Counted from the stretch's first letter, positions 7,857 through 17,322 are shown. The stretch: DNA of 64,000 nucleotides from Labrys sp. KNU-23 (GCF_008330945.1 NZ_CP043489.1:558001-622000), one strand, 5' to 3'. The notes: generated by a model not told the origin, from the letters alone. Numbers and translations: made by a program.

Positions 7857-9281
7857 TCAGGGATTGGGACGAGGCCGCGGAGCCGGATCGGCGCTGCGGC
7901 TGGGTGGTGGCAAGGCGGGCACGGCTGTCTTGCGACGCACCGGCTTCGTTTCGCTGGCTTTCAGAAGCTTGCGCACGGCCGGGCTCGCGGCGATGACGCC
8001 CTGATTGGCGAAAGCCTCGTGATTGTCTTCGATGGCATCGAGATCGTAGAGATAATTGACCATGAGGCCGCCGGCCTGGCGCAACCCATTCGGCGAGACG
8101 TCACCTCGCCAGTTGATGCGTTCGAGGCGGGCGCCATTGCCCAGATGGAACCGTGCCACCGGATCGATCGGCGCGCCCGACGACGTCCTGGCGGCAAGGA
8201 AATAATGGGCCGCCGCTGCCAATTGCGCCTCGCGCATGGCTTCCGTCGGCCCGGTGCCGCCCTGCTCGGCCGGCCGGAACAGCCCCTCCAGCACCGTGAG
8301 ATCTGCCACACCTGGAATATGCGGCTCGTCCTTGGCGAGTTCCCGCTTCAACCATCCCATGAAGCCGGGGACCGGCGACAGGGTCACGAAACTCTTCAGC
8401 TTGGGCAGGTCGCGCCTCAGTTCCTCGACCACCTGCTTGATCAGGAGATTGCCGAAGGACACGCGGCGAAGACCGGTCTGGCAATTGGAGATCGAGTAGA
8501 ACACCGCCGTGGTGGCATCCTCCGCCCGGATCGGCTTGCGTTCGAGGGCGAGCAGCGGCGCGATGGTCGCCGGTATGTCCTGCGTCAGGGCGACTTCGAC
8601 GAACACCAGCGGTTCGTCCGCCATCTGCGGATGGAAAAAGGCGAAGCAACGCCGGTCCGAGGGCTCCAGCCGGCTGCGCAGATCGTCCCAGCTGTGGATG
8701 GTATGCACCGCCTCGTACTGGATGATCTTGGCCAGGATGTTCGCCGGTGTCGTCCAGTCGATCCGCTTCAGCATCAGGAAGCCCCGGTTGAACCAGGACG
8801 AGAACAGATGGGCGAGATCGGCATCGAGGGCCTCCAGCGTCTCATTACCCGGCAGGCCGGCGAGCACGTCCTCGCGCAGCCGCACCAGGGCAGCCGTGCC
8901 CCCGGCGGGGCGGTTGAGCCGGCGGAAGAGCTCCTGGCGTCTCGGCTCTGCGGCCACGCTGAGCTCGGCCATCGCCCGGGGCGACTTGTCCTGCAGATAG
9001 GCCTCTATCGCCGCGTCGAGGCGCGGCTGGTCAGGACCGAAGCCGTCGGCCAGCGCCGCCAGATGGCGCCGCCTTTGCTCCTCGTCGGCTGCGGCATAGG
9101 CGTCGAGCCATTGCTGCGCCAGGGCGACGCCGGAAACCTCGCCCCGGCCCGTCAGCAGCGCATTGCTGAGCGCCAGCAGATCGCCCGATCGCACCGGGGA
9201 TGCAGGGCGCTCAAGACCGATGAGCCCCCTCCCCCGCTCGGCCACTGCTTCCAGGAATTCCTGCAGGAAATTTCTGCTCAT
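7857..9281 (-). CDS. matA: Malonyl-CoA decarboxylase
   Basis: 474 residues, normal for the bacterial family. An alpha-helical N-terminal half is followed by a GNAT-like catalytic half with FFHPQMADEPLVFVEVALT, FYSISNCQTGLRRVSFGNLLIKQV, LSPVPGFMGWL and FHLGNGARLERINW. The conserved Ser in the SPVPGF strand and His379 in HLGNG correspond to the Ser/His catalytic pair of this family. It converts malonyl-CoA to acetyl-CoA and CO2, completing malonate catabolism. The C-terminal 25 residues are a Pro/Arg-rich low-complexity tail. It lies between the TRAP permease (27-base gap) and matB (10-base gap), so co-transcription is very likely. Confidence 0.95.
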   Translation of the reverse strand: MSRNFLQEFLEAVAERGRGLIGLERPASPVRSGDLLALSNALLTGRGEVSGVALAQQWLDAYAAADEEQRRRHLAALADGFGPDQPRLDAAIEAYLQDKSPRAMAELSVAAEPRRQELFRRLNRPAGGTAALVRLREDVLAGLPGNETLEALDADLAHLFSSWFNRGFLMLKRIDWTTPANILAKIIQYEAVHTIHSWDDLRSRLEPSDRRCFAFFHPQMADEPLVFVEVALTQDIPATIAPLLALERKPIRAEDATTAVFYSISNCQTGLRRVSFGNLLIKQVVEELRRDLPKLKSFVTLSPVPGFMGWLKRELAKDEPHIPGVADLTVLEGLFRPAEQGGTGPTEAMREAQLAAAAHYFLAARTSSGAPIDPVARFHLGNGARLERINWRGDVSPNGLRQAGGLMVNYLYDLDAIEDNHEAFANQGVIAASPAVRKLLKASETKPVRRKTAVPALPPPSRSADPAPRPRPNP

Positions 9282-9308
9282 CGCTGTTCACCATGCCAAT
9301 TCATTGGA

Positions 9309-11264
9309 TTACCCCATGATCAGACCGGGCAGCCAAGTGGCGAGGCCGGGGATCAGGCAGGCCAGCACCACCGCCAACGCCATCAATCCGACGAAAGGCA
9401 GCGTCCCGCGCATGATATCCCCGAGCGGGATGTCCGGCGCGATATTCTTGATCACGAAGATGTTGAGCCCGACCGGCGGATGAATCAGGCCCATCTCCAT
9501 GACGATGGTCATCACCACACCAAACCAGATCAGGTCGAAGCCGGCCGCTTTCAAGGGCGGCAGGATGATCGGCGCCGTCATCAGGATGATCGAGACCGGC
9601 GGCAGGAAGAAGCCGAGGACGACCACGAAGAGCAGGATGGCGGTGAGCAGCAGCCATTTCGACAGGTTCAGGCTGATGATCCAGGCTGCCGCCGACTGGC
9701 TGATCTGGAGATAGCTCATCACATAGGAATAGAGCAGCGACATGCCGATGATCATCAAGAGCATAGTCGATTCCCTGAGCGTGCCCGAGAGGATCGGCAT
9801 CACCTTGGAGGGCCGCCAGATGCCGTACATGGCCGAGATCACCACCAGGGCGAGCACGGCGCCGACGCCGGCCGTCTCGGAAGGTGTCGCCCAGCCTGCA
9901 TAGAGCACCACCATCACGCCCGCGAGGATGGAGACGAAGGGCACCACCCAACCGATCATGCGAAGCTTCTGGGCGAAGGTGTAGCTCTCCTCGTGCAGGA
10001 TGGCCGAACGAATGCCGGTGCGCTCAGCCTGGACCAGGGCCTGACGCTTCTCCTTGCGGTAATGCAGCATGGCGTAGATGGCGAACATCGTCATCAGGAG
10101 CAGGCCGGGACCGATTCCGGCCAGGAACAGCTTGCCGAGCGATACCTCCGCCGCCACCGCATAGAGCAGCATGGTGACCGAGGGCGGCAACAGGATGCCG
10201 AGCGTACCGCCGGCCGCGATGATCCCCGCGGCAAAGCCGCCCGAATAGCCGCGGGCCCGCATCTCGGGGATGCCGGCGGCGCCGATGGCCGAGCAGGTTG
10301 CGGGCGAGGAGCCCGCCATGGCCGCGAACAGGCCGCAGGCCACCGTGTTGGCGACGCCGAGGCCGCCCGGAATGCGATAGAGCCAGGCATGCAAGGCCGA
10401 GTAGAGGTCCTTGCCGGCATTGGAACGGCCGATCGCCGCCCCCTTCAGGATGAAGAGCGGGATGGCGAGGATGATGACATTGGCCAGTTCCTCGTAGAAA
10501 TTCTGCGCCAGCGTGTCGATCGAGGCCGCCGGCATGAACAGGATCATGAAGGTCAGCGCCACCACGCCAAGCGCGAAGGCGATCGGCATGCCCGAGAACA
10601 GCACGATCAGCGTCGCGGTGCAGTAGGCGATACCGATGCCCCATTGCGGCAGGCCGGTCAGCAGCGGCAGCGGCGGCCGCGACCACAGGCCGAAGGCGAC
10701 CACCGCGAGCAGCACGATGATGCACACCGGAAGCGATCGTTCCGCCACCTGCAGGGCGACCTGCGCAGCCAGTAGCATCATGCCTGCCGTCAGCAGGGAA
10801 TAGGGAATCCACAGAGGCGGGCCCCAGGCCGAGTGCGATGTCTGCTCGTCCACCCAGGCTTCATGCAACAGCGAGCCCGATTTCCAGGCGAACAGCACGC
10901 AGAAGAACAGCACCAGCGCATCGACCACCAGCCGCCTGGTGCCGGCGGCAGCCGGCAGCCAATGGTCGAGGATGTCGATGCCGACATGGCCGCGCACCGC
11001 CTGTACCGAAGCCGCCGACAGGAAGATGGCGCCGGCGATCAGATAGATGGTGACCTCGTCCTGCCAGAGCACGGACTGGCGCGTGACATGCCCGGTGATG
11101 ACGCCGAAGGTGAGGACAACGGCCGCCGCCAGCAGGGCCACGGCCGAGAGCCGAAAGGCGACGGCGTTGACAGCCCCGAACACCCGCCGCACCGCTCCCG
11201 TCTGCTCCGCCGGATGGGTTTCATCGGCGGCGAGGATGGCGTCATGCTGGATCGAGCCGCCCAT
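9309..11264 (-). CDS. TRAP transporter fused small and large permease (DctQ-DctM), probably malonate
   Basis: 651 residues. The N-terminal ~190 are a four-helix DctQ-type small subunit (WQDEVTIYLIAGAIFLSAASVQAVRGHVGIDIL is diagnostic). The rest is a DctM large subunit with about 12 helices (MPIAFALGVVALTFM, FYEELANVIILAIPLFILKGAAIGRSNAGKDLY, IIAAGGTLGILLPPSVTMLLYA, LIHPPVGLNIFVI). Natural Q-M fusions are known, as in SiaQM. It should drive sodium- or proton-coupled uptake of the solute delivered by the adjacent DctP protein, whose stop lies one base upstream. Rhizobial matPQMAB operons have the same gene order, so malonate is the inferred substrate. Confidence 0.92.
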   Translation of the reverse strand: MGGSIQHDAILAADETHPAEQTGAVRRVFGAVNAVAFRLSAVALLAAAVVLTFGVITGHVTRQSVLWQDEVTIYLIAGAIFLSAASVQAVRGHVGIDILDHWLPAAAGTRRLVVDALVLFFCVLFAWKSGSLLHEAWVDEQTSHSAWGPPLWIPYSLLTAGMMLLAAQVALQVAERSLPVCIIVLLAVVAFGLWSRPPLPLLTGLPQWGIGIAYCTATLIVLFSGMPIAFALGVVALTFMILFMPAASIDTLAQNFYEELANVIILAIPLFILKGAAIGRSNAGKDLYSALHAWLYRIPGGLGVANTVACGLFAAMAGSSPATCSAIGAAGIPEMRARGYSGGFAAGIIAAGGTLGILLPPSVTMLLYAVAAEVSLGKLFLAGIGPGLLLMTMFAIYAMLHYRKEKRQALVQAERTGIRSAILHEESYTFAQKLRMIGWVVPFVSILAGVMVVLYAGWATPSETAGVGAVLALVVISAMYGIWRPSKVMPILSGTLRESTMLLMIIGMSLLYSYVMSYLQISQSAAAWIISLNLSKWLLLTAILLFVVVLGFFLPPVSIILMTAPIILPPLKAAGFDLIWFGVVMTIVMEMGLIHPPVGLNIFVIKNIAPDIPLGDIMRGTLPFVGLMALAVVLACLIPGLATWLPGLIMG

Positions 11265-11265
11265 C

Positions 11266-12306
11266 TCACGCCACCTTCTGTGCGAGCTTCAGCAACTCCG
11301 CGGCCTCGCTCGAGCGCGCCGCATAATCCTTCCAGGAACTGGCCTCGGCGACCTTGCGCCACTCGGCGAGGTCGGTCGCGCTGAAGTCGGCGACTTCGAC
11401 ACCCTTGGCGGCATAGACCTTGGCGACCTCCTCGTCGTCATGCTGCGCCTGCTTGGTGGCCCAGCCCTCCATTTCGGCGCCGACATCGAGGAGCGTCTTC
11501 TGCTGATCGGCCGGCAGGGCGTCGAAGATCGCCTTCGACATCAGCAGCGGTTCAAGCATGAACCAGAAGGAGCCTTTCCGCGCCGAGGTCAGCGATTTGG
11601 CGAGTTCCTCCAGGCGGAAGGAAATCAGGCTGGTCGACGAGGTCACGGCCGCATCGAGCGCGCTGGTCTGCATGCCGATATAGATTTCGTTCGAGGGCAT
11701 GGTGGAGACCTGCGCCCCGGCGGCGGTGAACATCAGGTCCATTTCCCGGCTGCCGCCACGAATCTTCAGCCCCTTGGAGCTGTCGGGCGTCAGCACCGGC
11801 TTGCCGCGGGAGGCGACGCCGCCGCCCTGCCAGACCCAGGCAATGATCTTGATGCCCTTGGCCTCCAGGATGCCGGAGAGCGCCTTGCCGATCTCGGCAT
11901 TCTTCCAGGCGGCGCCCTGCTCATAGCTCGTCACCAGGCAGGGCATCAGGCCCAGATTGGTGGCGTGCAGTTCCCCCCCTGCATAGGCGACCGGAAACAG
12001 CGACATGTCCAAGGCGCCGCGGCGCATGGCCGAGAACTGCGCATTGGTCTTCATCAGCGAGGCATTGGCGTAGACGTCGAATTTCAGGGCACCGCTGGTG
12101 CGCTTCTCCACCTCGGTGGCGAAGATGCGGCAGAGCCGGTCGCGAAAATCGCCCTGCTCGGCCGTGCCGCCGGGAAATTGATGCGACATCTTCAGCGTGG
12201 TGGCGGCGCGGGCAGCGCCGGCGGACCGGATGACCAATGGCGTTGCAAGTGCGGCAGTCAGGATCTGCCTCCGGGTAAGCGACATCTGCCTCAAGGCACG
12301 TGACAT
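11266..12306 (-). CDS. TRAP transporter solute-binding protein (DctP family), probably malonate
   Basis: About 346 residues from the ATG at 12306, which has AGAGGA upstream; the open frame extends 18 codons further without a ribosome site. The N-terminus carries a Tat-like signal (LTRRQILTAALATPLVIRSAGAARA). The mature protein shows the DctP fold: TTLKMSHQFPGGTAEQGDF, the substrate-carboxylate arginine region GLKIRGGSREMDLMF, and SNEIYIGMQTSALDAAVTS. It binds the dicarboxylate in the periplasm for the fused permease. First gene of the malonate operon, divergent from its GntR regulator. Confidence 0.92.
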   Translation of the reverse strand: MSRALRQMSLTRRQILTAALATPLVIRSAGAARAATTLKMSHQFPGGTAEQGDFRDRLCRIFATEVEKRTSGALKFDVYANASLMKTNAQFSAMRRGALDMSLFPVAYAGGELHATNLGLMPCLVTSYEQGAAWKNAEIGKALSGILEAKGIKIIAWVWQGGGVASRGKPVLTPDSSKGLKIRGGSREMDLMFTAAGAQVSTMPSNEIYIGMQTSALDAAVTSSTSLISFRLEELAKSLTSARKGSFWFMLEPLLMSKAIFDALPADQQKTLLDVGAEMEGWATKQAQHDDEEVAKVYAAKGVEVADFSATDLAEWRKVAEASSWKDYAARSSEAAELLKLAQKVA

Positions 12307-12394
12307 GGCGTTTTCCTCTTCAATCCATCCGAGGCTGGCTGGTTCCGCCTGCGGTTGCATTCACCATTATTGCAGTTTTGAAACAGTTACAATA

Positions 12395-12410
12395 AAATTG
12401 TATACAAGTT
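12395..12410. promoter_or_regulatory. GntR-type operator, malonate operon/regulator
   Basis: The perfect palindrome TTGTATACAA (12398-12407) is extended to AA-N-TTGTATACAA-N-TT. It lies in the 161-bp region between the divergent dctP and GntR genes, in an AT-rich stretch unlike its surroundings. FCD-type GntR regulators bind short GT...AC palindromes of this kind. It is the obvious site for malonate-responsive control of both transcripts. Confidence 0.6.
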
Positions 12411-12467
12411 TTACGAGATTGACTCCATCGCCTTGGGAGTCGTACGAAATTGCGGAGGATATCGGCC

Positions 12468-13127
12468 ATGAACGAAAAACCCGCGACCCGCCTGCGCAAC
12501 CAGATCGAGGAAGAGATCGCCACCGGGATGTGCAAGCCCGGCGACAGGCTCGACGAGGTCTCGCTGGCAGCCCGGTTCGGGGTCTCGCGCACGCCGATCC
12601 GCGAGGCCCTCCAGCAATTGGCGGCCGCCGGCCTGGTGGAGATTCGCCCGCATCGTGGCGCCATCGTCAGCGCCCCCGATCCCAAGCGCCTGATCGACAT
12701 GTTCGGCCTGATGGCGGAATTCGAGGCGATCTGCGGACGCCTGGCTGCCCGCCGCCTGTTGCCGAGTGACGAGGCCGAACTGAAGAGCACGCTGGAAGCC
12801 TGCCGCAAGGCAGCCGACAGCGGCGACATGGATGTCTATTACTACGAGAACGAGCGCTTTCATCGCGCCATCTATGTGGCGAGCGGCAACGACTTCATCG
12901 CCGAACAGGCCACCGCCCTGCACAAGCGCCTCGCCCCCTTCCGCCGGCTACAACTGCGCGTACGCAACCGCATGCGCACTTCGCTGGCCGAGCACGAAGC
13001 CATCGTCGACGCCCTGCTGGCCGGCGACAGTGCCCTCGCCTCCACGCGCCTTTATGATCACGTCGCGGTACAGGGCGAGCGTTTCACCGACCTGATCGCC
13101 TCGCTCAACCGGGCGGCGGCCGAGTAA
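12468..13127 (+). CDS. matR: GntR/FCD-family regulator of malonate genes (MatR/GtrA-like)
   Basis: 219 residues. The N-terminal winged helix (LRNQIEEEIATGMCKPGDRL, then LAARFGVSRTPIREALQQLAAAGLVEIRPHRGAIV) is followed by an FCD effector domain (FEAICGRLAARR, YYENERFHRAIYVASGND, EHEAIVDALLAGD). The His and Asp residues in those segments fit a metal/ligand pocket typical of FCD proteins. ATG 12468 follows GGAGG. Divergent transcription from the TRAP-matAB operon identifies it as the likely local repressor; rhizobial matR/gtrA has the same arrangement. The effector is probably malonate or malonyl-CoA, by analogy. Confidence 0.88.
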   Translation: MNEKPATRLRNQIEEEIATGMCKPGDRLDEVSLAARFGVSRTPIREALQQLAAAGLVEIRPHRGAIVSAPDPKRLIDMFGLMAEFEAICGRLAARRLLPSDEAELKSTLEACRKAADSGDMDVYYYENERFHRAIYVASGNDFIAEQATALHKRLAPFRRLQLRVRNRMRTSLAEHEAIVDALLAGDSALASTRLYDHVAVQGERFTDLIASLNRAAAE

Positions 13128-13696
13128 ATCCGGCGTTTCAGCGCCATCACCGATCCCCCCTTCAGCACCCGTCGCCCTCGGCAGACAGGGCCGGAATCGG
13201 CCCGCCCTCTCGAGCCGCAGACGCGTCATCTCTATTCTTCATATTATTCATACTAATGTCACGGGCCGGCCCTATGACGCTTCCCAACGCGTTCGCCGTC
13301 GAGACTCATGCCGAATTGATCGAGCAAAAGTGTCCAAGCGGCCAACCCGTGATCAGGCATAAATTACAATTGACAGGATCCAAGGCTTAACGCGCTATTT
13401 CGTTGAGATCATAGCCTCCGCTCTGCGGATGACGGTACGAACCGGCAGGCGAATGCCTTGTTTGTACCAGGCACACGTCGGCATGGAATTTTCCATACTG
13501 GCATGACTTCCATATCTGCTTCCCATTATCCAGGGCGAGGCCATTGTCTGGCGCCCATCGGGAGGCCATGGCCCGGCGGCAGCCGCCACCGGCCGAGCTA
13601 GCTCGTCACCCACCCAATCCGAACATCATCGCCGGCTGGCAAGCCGGCGAACGCTGCCGCGCAACCACAAGAACCTGCCCACGAGAGAACGAGACC
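13128..13696. other. Intergenic region and leader of autotransporter gene
   Basis: No convincing gene is present in these 569 bases. TTGACA at 13370-13375 with a weak -10 (CTAT near 13395) could be the promoter of the autotransporter gene, giving a leader of roughly 290 bases. A short palindrome ATGGAA-TT-TTCCAT lies at 13483-13496 inside that leader. The frame of the autotransporter is open back to 13544, but that extension is Pro/Arg-rich and lacks a signal peptide. Confidence 0.4.
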
Positions 13697-15577
13697 ATGT
13701 CCTCCATCGCCCTTGATAGGCCCAAGAAACAGCCTGATCTGTTCCGCAAGCTTGCATGGCCCTGCCTTGTCTGTGCTCCACTCCTCACCGCCGCCAGCCT
13801 GCCGGCCCTCGCGGTCGAACCCTGGATCATGGTCGAAAAATCACTGTTCTCGGGCGTAGACGCCTCCCGCGGGCAAGGCGTCACCACCGATGGCACCAAT
13901 TGGTATTTTTCCGGCACCAATGCCCTGGAAATGACCAACGGCGCCTTCGATCCAAAATTGCTGGTTACCCCCGCCATTCCGGATGCCCTGAAGAACCCTT
14001 CGCAATATTCCGATATCGGGCTCAACCATATCGGCGACATCGACTACGCCGATGGCAAGCTCTACATCTCGCTCGACACGAGCAACCGCTCGCCGACCAC
14101 CAACGGGAAATATGAAAGGCCGGTCTTCGCGATCTACGACGCCAAGACACTGACCTATCTCGGCCAGGCCTTCGCCCTCAGTCCTCCCCATGGCACGCAT
14201 GATGTCGCCAGCTGGGTGGCCGTCGACGCCAAGAACGGCGTCGGCTACGGCATGGCCTACGAGAACGCCACGGAACTCGCCGTCTACAACCTTTCGGACT
14301 GGTCGTTCCAGAAATACATTCCCCTGTCGCAGACCATCGATCAGGCACAGGGCGGCAAGATCTTCAATGGCTGGATGTATTTTTCGACCGATAACGACCA
14401 GAAGCTGATCTATCGCGCCAATCTGCTGACGGGCCAGGTCGAACTCATCGGCAATCTCAAGATCGATGGCGAGCAGGAGGTCGAGGGCCTAGTCTTCAAG
14501 AACACGCCCGACGGCTGGTCGATGCATATCCTGAACCGGGAGGAAGACCCGAACCATCCGGGCGAGACTGCGATCGGCTTCTACCGCTATGTACGTCCCT
14601 ACGGGAATGCGCTTTCGGGCGAAATCCATGCCGATATCAAGGGCGCCTTCATCGAAGACAGCCGCTACCCGCGCGATGCCGCCAACCGGCGCCTGCGCTC
14701 GGCCTTCGGCGGTATCGCCGGAACGTCGGGCGGGGCCTCCACGGGCAGCACCGACGGCATCGTCGTCTGGGGCACGCCTTTCGCTGCCACCGGCAGGGCC
14801 AAGGGTTCGGGCGACGCGGCCTCCTTCGACCGCACCAGCGGCGGTTTTATCGGCGGTATCGACGCGCCGGTCGGGGCCTGGCGTCTCGGTGTTCTCGCCG
14901 GCTACAGCCATACGAGTTTCGACGTCTCTGCCCGGACCTCCGATGGTTCCAGCAACAATTATCAGCTCGGCCTCTATGGCGGCACGCAATGGGGACAGCT
15001 CGGCTTTCGCACCGGCGCCATCTATGGCTGGCACAATGTCGACACCAAGCGCGATGTCGTATTCCCGGCCTTCCGCGAGAGGCTTTCGGGGCAGTACGAT
15101 GCCGCGACGGCGCAGGCCTTCGGTGAGTTCAGCTACCGCTTCGATCTGGGCCGGAGCGCCTTCGAGCCTTTCGCCAATCTCGCTTATGTCCATCTGGACA
15201 CGAATGGTTTTGCCGAAAAGGGCGGCACCACGGCCGCGCTGACAGCCCAGAAGAGTTCGGCAGACACCGTTTACACCACATTGGGCCTCCATGCCTCGAC
15301 CGGCTTCGACGTCGCCGGGACCACGCTGACCCTGCGCGGCACGCTCGGCTGGCAGCACGCCTTCGACGATGTCAACCAGAATGCCAAGTTCGCCTTCAAC
15401 AACGGCTCGTCCTTCACGATAGCGGGCGCCCCGCTCGCCAAGGATGCGCTGGCGATCGAGGCCGGCGTCGACGTCGCGCTTGCCCCCAACACGACCTTGG
15501 GCGCCTCCTATTCGGGCCAGCTTGCCCGCCACACCCAGGGCCATGCCTTCAAGGTCAATCTCGACATGAAGCTGTGA
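13697..15577 (+). CDS. Autotransporter with propeller-like passenger domain
   Basis: 626 residues from ATG 13697. A long-n-region signal peptide (FRKLAWPCLVCAPLLTAASLPALA) is followed by a passenger of about 350 residues. The passenger contains four or more blade-like repeats of the form aromatic-Asp-Gly-Lys-Leu-Tyr-Ile followed by an Ala-Val-Tyr-type strand (DGKLYISLDT, VGYGMAYENATELAVYNL, GWMYFSTDNDQKLIYRANL, VEGLVFKNTPDGW). The last ~260 residues are an autotransporter beta-barrel (SFDRTSGGFIGGIDAPVGAWRLGVLAGYSHTSF, then alternating amphipathic strands to the C-terminus KVNLDMKL). It is a type Va surface protein whose passenger lacks the usual beta-helix repeats. Ligand or enzymatic role unknown. 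Confidence 0.8.
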   Translation: MSSIALDRPKKQPDLFRKLAWPCLVCAPLLTAASLPALAVEPWIMVEKSLFSGVDASRGQGVTTDGTNWYFSGTNALEMTNGAFDPKLLVTPAIPDALKNPSQYSDIGLNHIGDIDYADGKLYISLDTSNRSPTTNGKYERPVFAIYDAKTLTYLGQAFALSPPHGTHDVASWVAVDAKNGVGYGMAYENATELAVYNLSDWSFQKYIPLSQTIDQAQGGKIFNGWMYFSTDNDQKLIYRANLLTGQVELIGNLKIDGEQEVEGLVFKNTPDGWSMHILNREEDPNHPGETAIGFYRYVRPYGNALSGEIHADIKGAFIEDSRYPRDAANRRLRSAFGGIAGTSGGASTGSTDGIVVWGTPFAATGRAKGSGDAASFDRTSGGFIGGIDAPVGAWRLGVLAGYSHTSFDVSARTSDGSSNNYQLGLYGGTQWGQLGFRTGAIYGWHNVDTKRDVVFPAFRERLSGQYDAATAQAFGEFSYRFDLGRSAFEPFANLAYVHLDTNGFAEKGGTTAALTAQKSSADTVYTTLGLHASTGFDVAGTTLTLRGTLGWQHAFDDVNQNAKFAFNNGSSFTIAGAPLAKDALAIEAGVDVALAPNTTLGASYSGQLARHTQGHAFKVNLDMKL

Positions 15578-15703
15578 TCTGGAGAATCCAGGGCGGTGGG
15601 GATTGGACGAGGCGGCTTTGCCAAGGCAAGCTCGCCATGCCACCTCACCGCCATCGTCCGAAGATGCTTATCAGCGGCGTGATACGCAGCCAACAGGAAT
15701 AGA

Positions 15704-16474
15704 ATGAAGAATGCAGCCTTTCCTTCCAAGGTTTCACCCATGAGCTCTCTGGGAGGGAACGCCACCGGCACCAGCCTCTATTCGCGCCTCCTCAACGACA
15801 TCGGCCAGAGCATCGTTCGGGGTGACCTCGCCCCGGGCGACCAGTTGCCCAATGCCGATGACTGGAGTACCGCCCACGGCGTGAGCCGCACGGTGCTGCG
15901 GGAAGTCGTCAAGGTGCTCGCCAATAAGGGCATGGTGGAGATGCGCCCCAAGGTGGGCACGCGCGTGCGTCCCCGGAAAGACTGGAACTTCCTCGATCCC
16001 GACGTGCTGGTCTGGCGCTACGGACCAAGAACCACGGCCGAAGAGGCCCGTTCCCTGTTCGAGCTCCGGCGCGCCATCGAACCGATGGCCGCCGCCCTGG
16101 CGGCCGAGCGGGCCAGCGAGGAGCAGGTCGCGCAGTTGCGCCTCCTGCTCTCGCGGATGGAGCAGGCTGGCGACGACAGCGAACGCTTCGCCATACCCGA
16201 TCTCGCCTTCCATCAGGCCATCCTGCGCATGTCCGGCAACGAATTGATCGGCTCGCTTGCAGCACTGATCGAGACGGCCCTGATGATCAGCTTCCGCCTG
16301 ACGGACGACAATCCCGGGGGCCAGAGCCACTCGCTCGCTTTGCACCAGGCCGTCGTCGACAACATTGCAAGACGAGATCCGATCGCCACCGCCAAGGCCA
16401 TCACCTCCCTGCTCGACGAGGCGGAGGAGGACGTCAAGCGCTCCCTGGTGACAAGGCGCGAACGGAAATCATGA
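15704..16474 (+). CDS. GntR/FCD-family (FadR-like) transcriptional regulator
   Basis: 256 residues. Winged helix at about 25-90 (SRLLNDIGQSIVRGDLAPGDQLPNADDWSTAHGVSRTVLREVVKVLANKGMVEMRPKVGTRV), then a WNFLDPDVLVWR linker typical of sugar-acid regulators of the FadR subgroup, then an FCD domain (ELRRAIEPMAAALAAERAS, PDLAFHQAILRMSGNEL, HQAVVDNIARRDP). The stop overlaps the start of the next gene (ATGA), so it is translationally coupled to the inositol-phosphatase-family enzyme and probably controls it. AGGAAT precedes ATG 15704; ATG 15740 is an alternative start. Confidence 0.88.
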   Translation: MKNAAFPSKVSPMSSLGGNATGTSLYSRLLNDIGQSIVRGDLAPGDQLPNADDWSTAHGVSRTVLREVVKVLANKGMVEMRPKVGTRVRPRKDWNFLDPDVLVWRYGPRTTAEEARSLFELRRAIEPMAAALAAERASEEQVAQLRLLLSRMEQAGDDSERFAIPDLAFHQAILRMSGNELIGSLAALIETALMISFRLTDDNPGGQSHSLALHQAVVDNIARRDPIATAKAITSLLDEAEEDVKRSLVTRRERKS

Positions 16475-17322
16475 CCGGCGACGACATCGACCGGCGGCAT
16501 CGCTTTGCCCAGGACTGCGCCCGGCAGGCCGGGGCGATCGCGCGTCGCCACTTCCGCTCCGGCGAGGCCCTGTCCAGCGCCGAAAAAGGCCCGCACGATC
16601 CGGTGACCCAGGCCGATCTGGAAATCGATCGTTTCCTGATCGATCAACTTGCCGGAGCGTTTCCGACCGACGGCATCCTGACCGAGGAAACCGGCGGCGC
16701 GCCCGCACGCCATCTGTGGGTCATCGACCCGATCGACGGTACGCTGAACTTTGCCCGCGGCGTCGCCCATTTCGCCGTGTCGATCGCCTTTTGCGTCGAC
16801 GGCCGGACGGAAAGCGGCGTCGTCTACGATCCCGTCAGCAACGAGATCTTCACCGCCCGGCGCGGCCAGGGTGCCTTCTGCAATGGCAGGCCCATCCGGG
16901 TTCGAGCGGCACGCGGCCCATCGGATGCGATTGTCGATGCGGGATATTCGCTCCGACATCCTGCCGCCGACTATCTCGGGCTGATCGGCAACCTGCTTGG
17001 CCAGGGCTATGCCTTCGTCCAGAACGGCTCCGCGGCGATGGGACTGGCAGCGGTCGCCTGCGGGCGCATCGACGGCTTCTGTGAGCTTTCCCTCAAGAGC
17101 TGGGACGTTCTCGCCGGCCTGCTGCTGGTCGAGGAGGCCGGCGGCTGGACCAGCGATTTTCCGCACGGTCCCGGCCTGCTGGAGGGTCACAAGGTCCTCG
17201 CCTGTACCCCTTCCATTCGCCAATCCCTGCAGGATCTCATGCTGGCGGCGACGACACCACGCGGAAAGACACTCCTCTCGTCCCACGAGATCAGGCGCGG
17301 AACAGCCTCAGCGCGCCCATAG
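16471..17322 (+). CDS. Inositol monophosphatase-family phosphatase
   Basis: 283 residues with the metal-dependent lithium-sensitive phosphatase motifs in order: KGPHDPVTQADLEID, ILTEETGG, WVIDPIDGTLNFARGV and, near the C-terminus, ELSLKSWDVLAGLLLVEEAGG. These supply the Glu, Asp and second Asp that bind two or three Mg2+ ions. The substrate could be inositol phosphate, histidinol phosphate, a sugar phosphate or PAP. Coupling to an FCD regulator of the sugar-acid type suggests a carbohydrate pathway, but no transporter is adjacent. Start ATG overlaps the regulator's stop by 4 bases. Confidence 0.9.
   Translation: MTGDDIDRRHRFAQDCARQAGAIARRHFRSGEALSSAEKGPHDPVTQADLEIDRFLIDQLAGAFPTDGILTEETGGAPARHLWVIDPIDGTLNFARGVAHFAVSIAFCVDGRTESGVVYDPVSNEIFTARRGQGAFCNGRPIRVRAARGPSDAIVDAGYSLRHPAADYLGLIGNLLGQGYAFVQNGSAAMGLAAVACGRIDGFCELSLKSWDVLAGLLLVEEAGGWTSDFPHGPGLLEGHKVLACTPSIRQSLQDLMLAATTPRGKTLLSSHEIRRGTASARP

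Noticed and set aside
8019..10775. 918-codon open frame on the plus strand
   Set aside because: It lies exactly opposite malonyl-CoA decarboxylase and the TRAP permease, is extreme in Arg/His/Gln/Glu, and matches no fold. It is a shadow produced by high-GC codon use.
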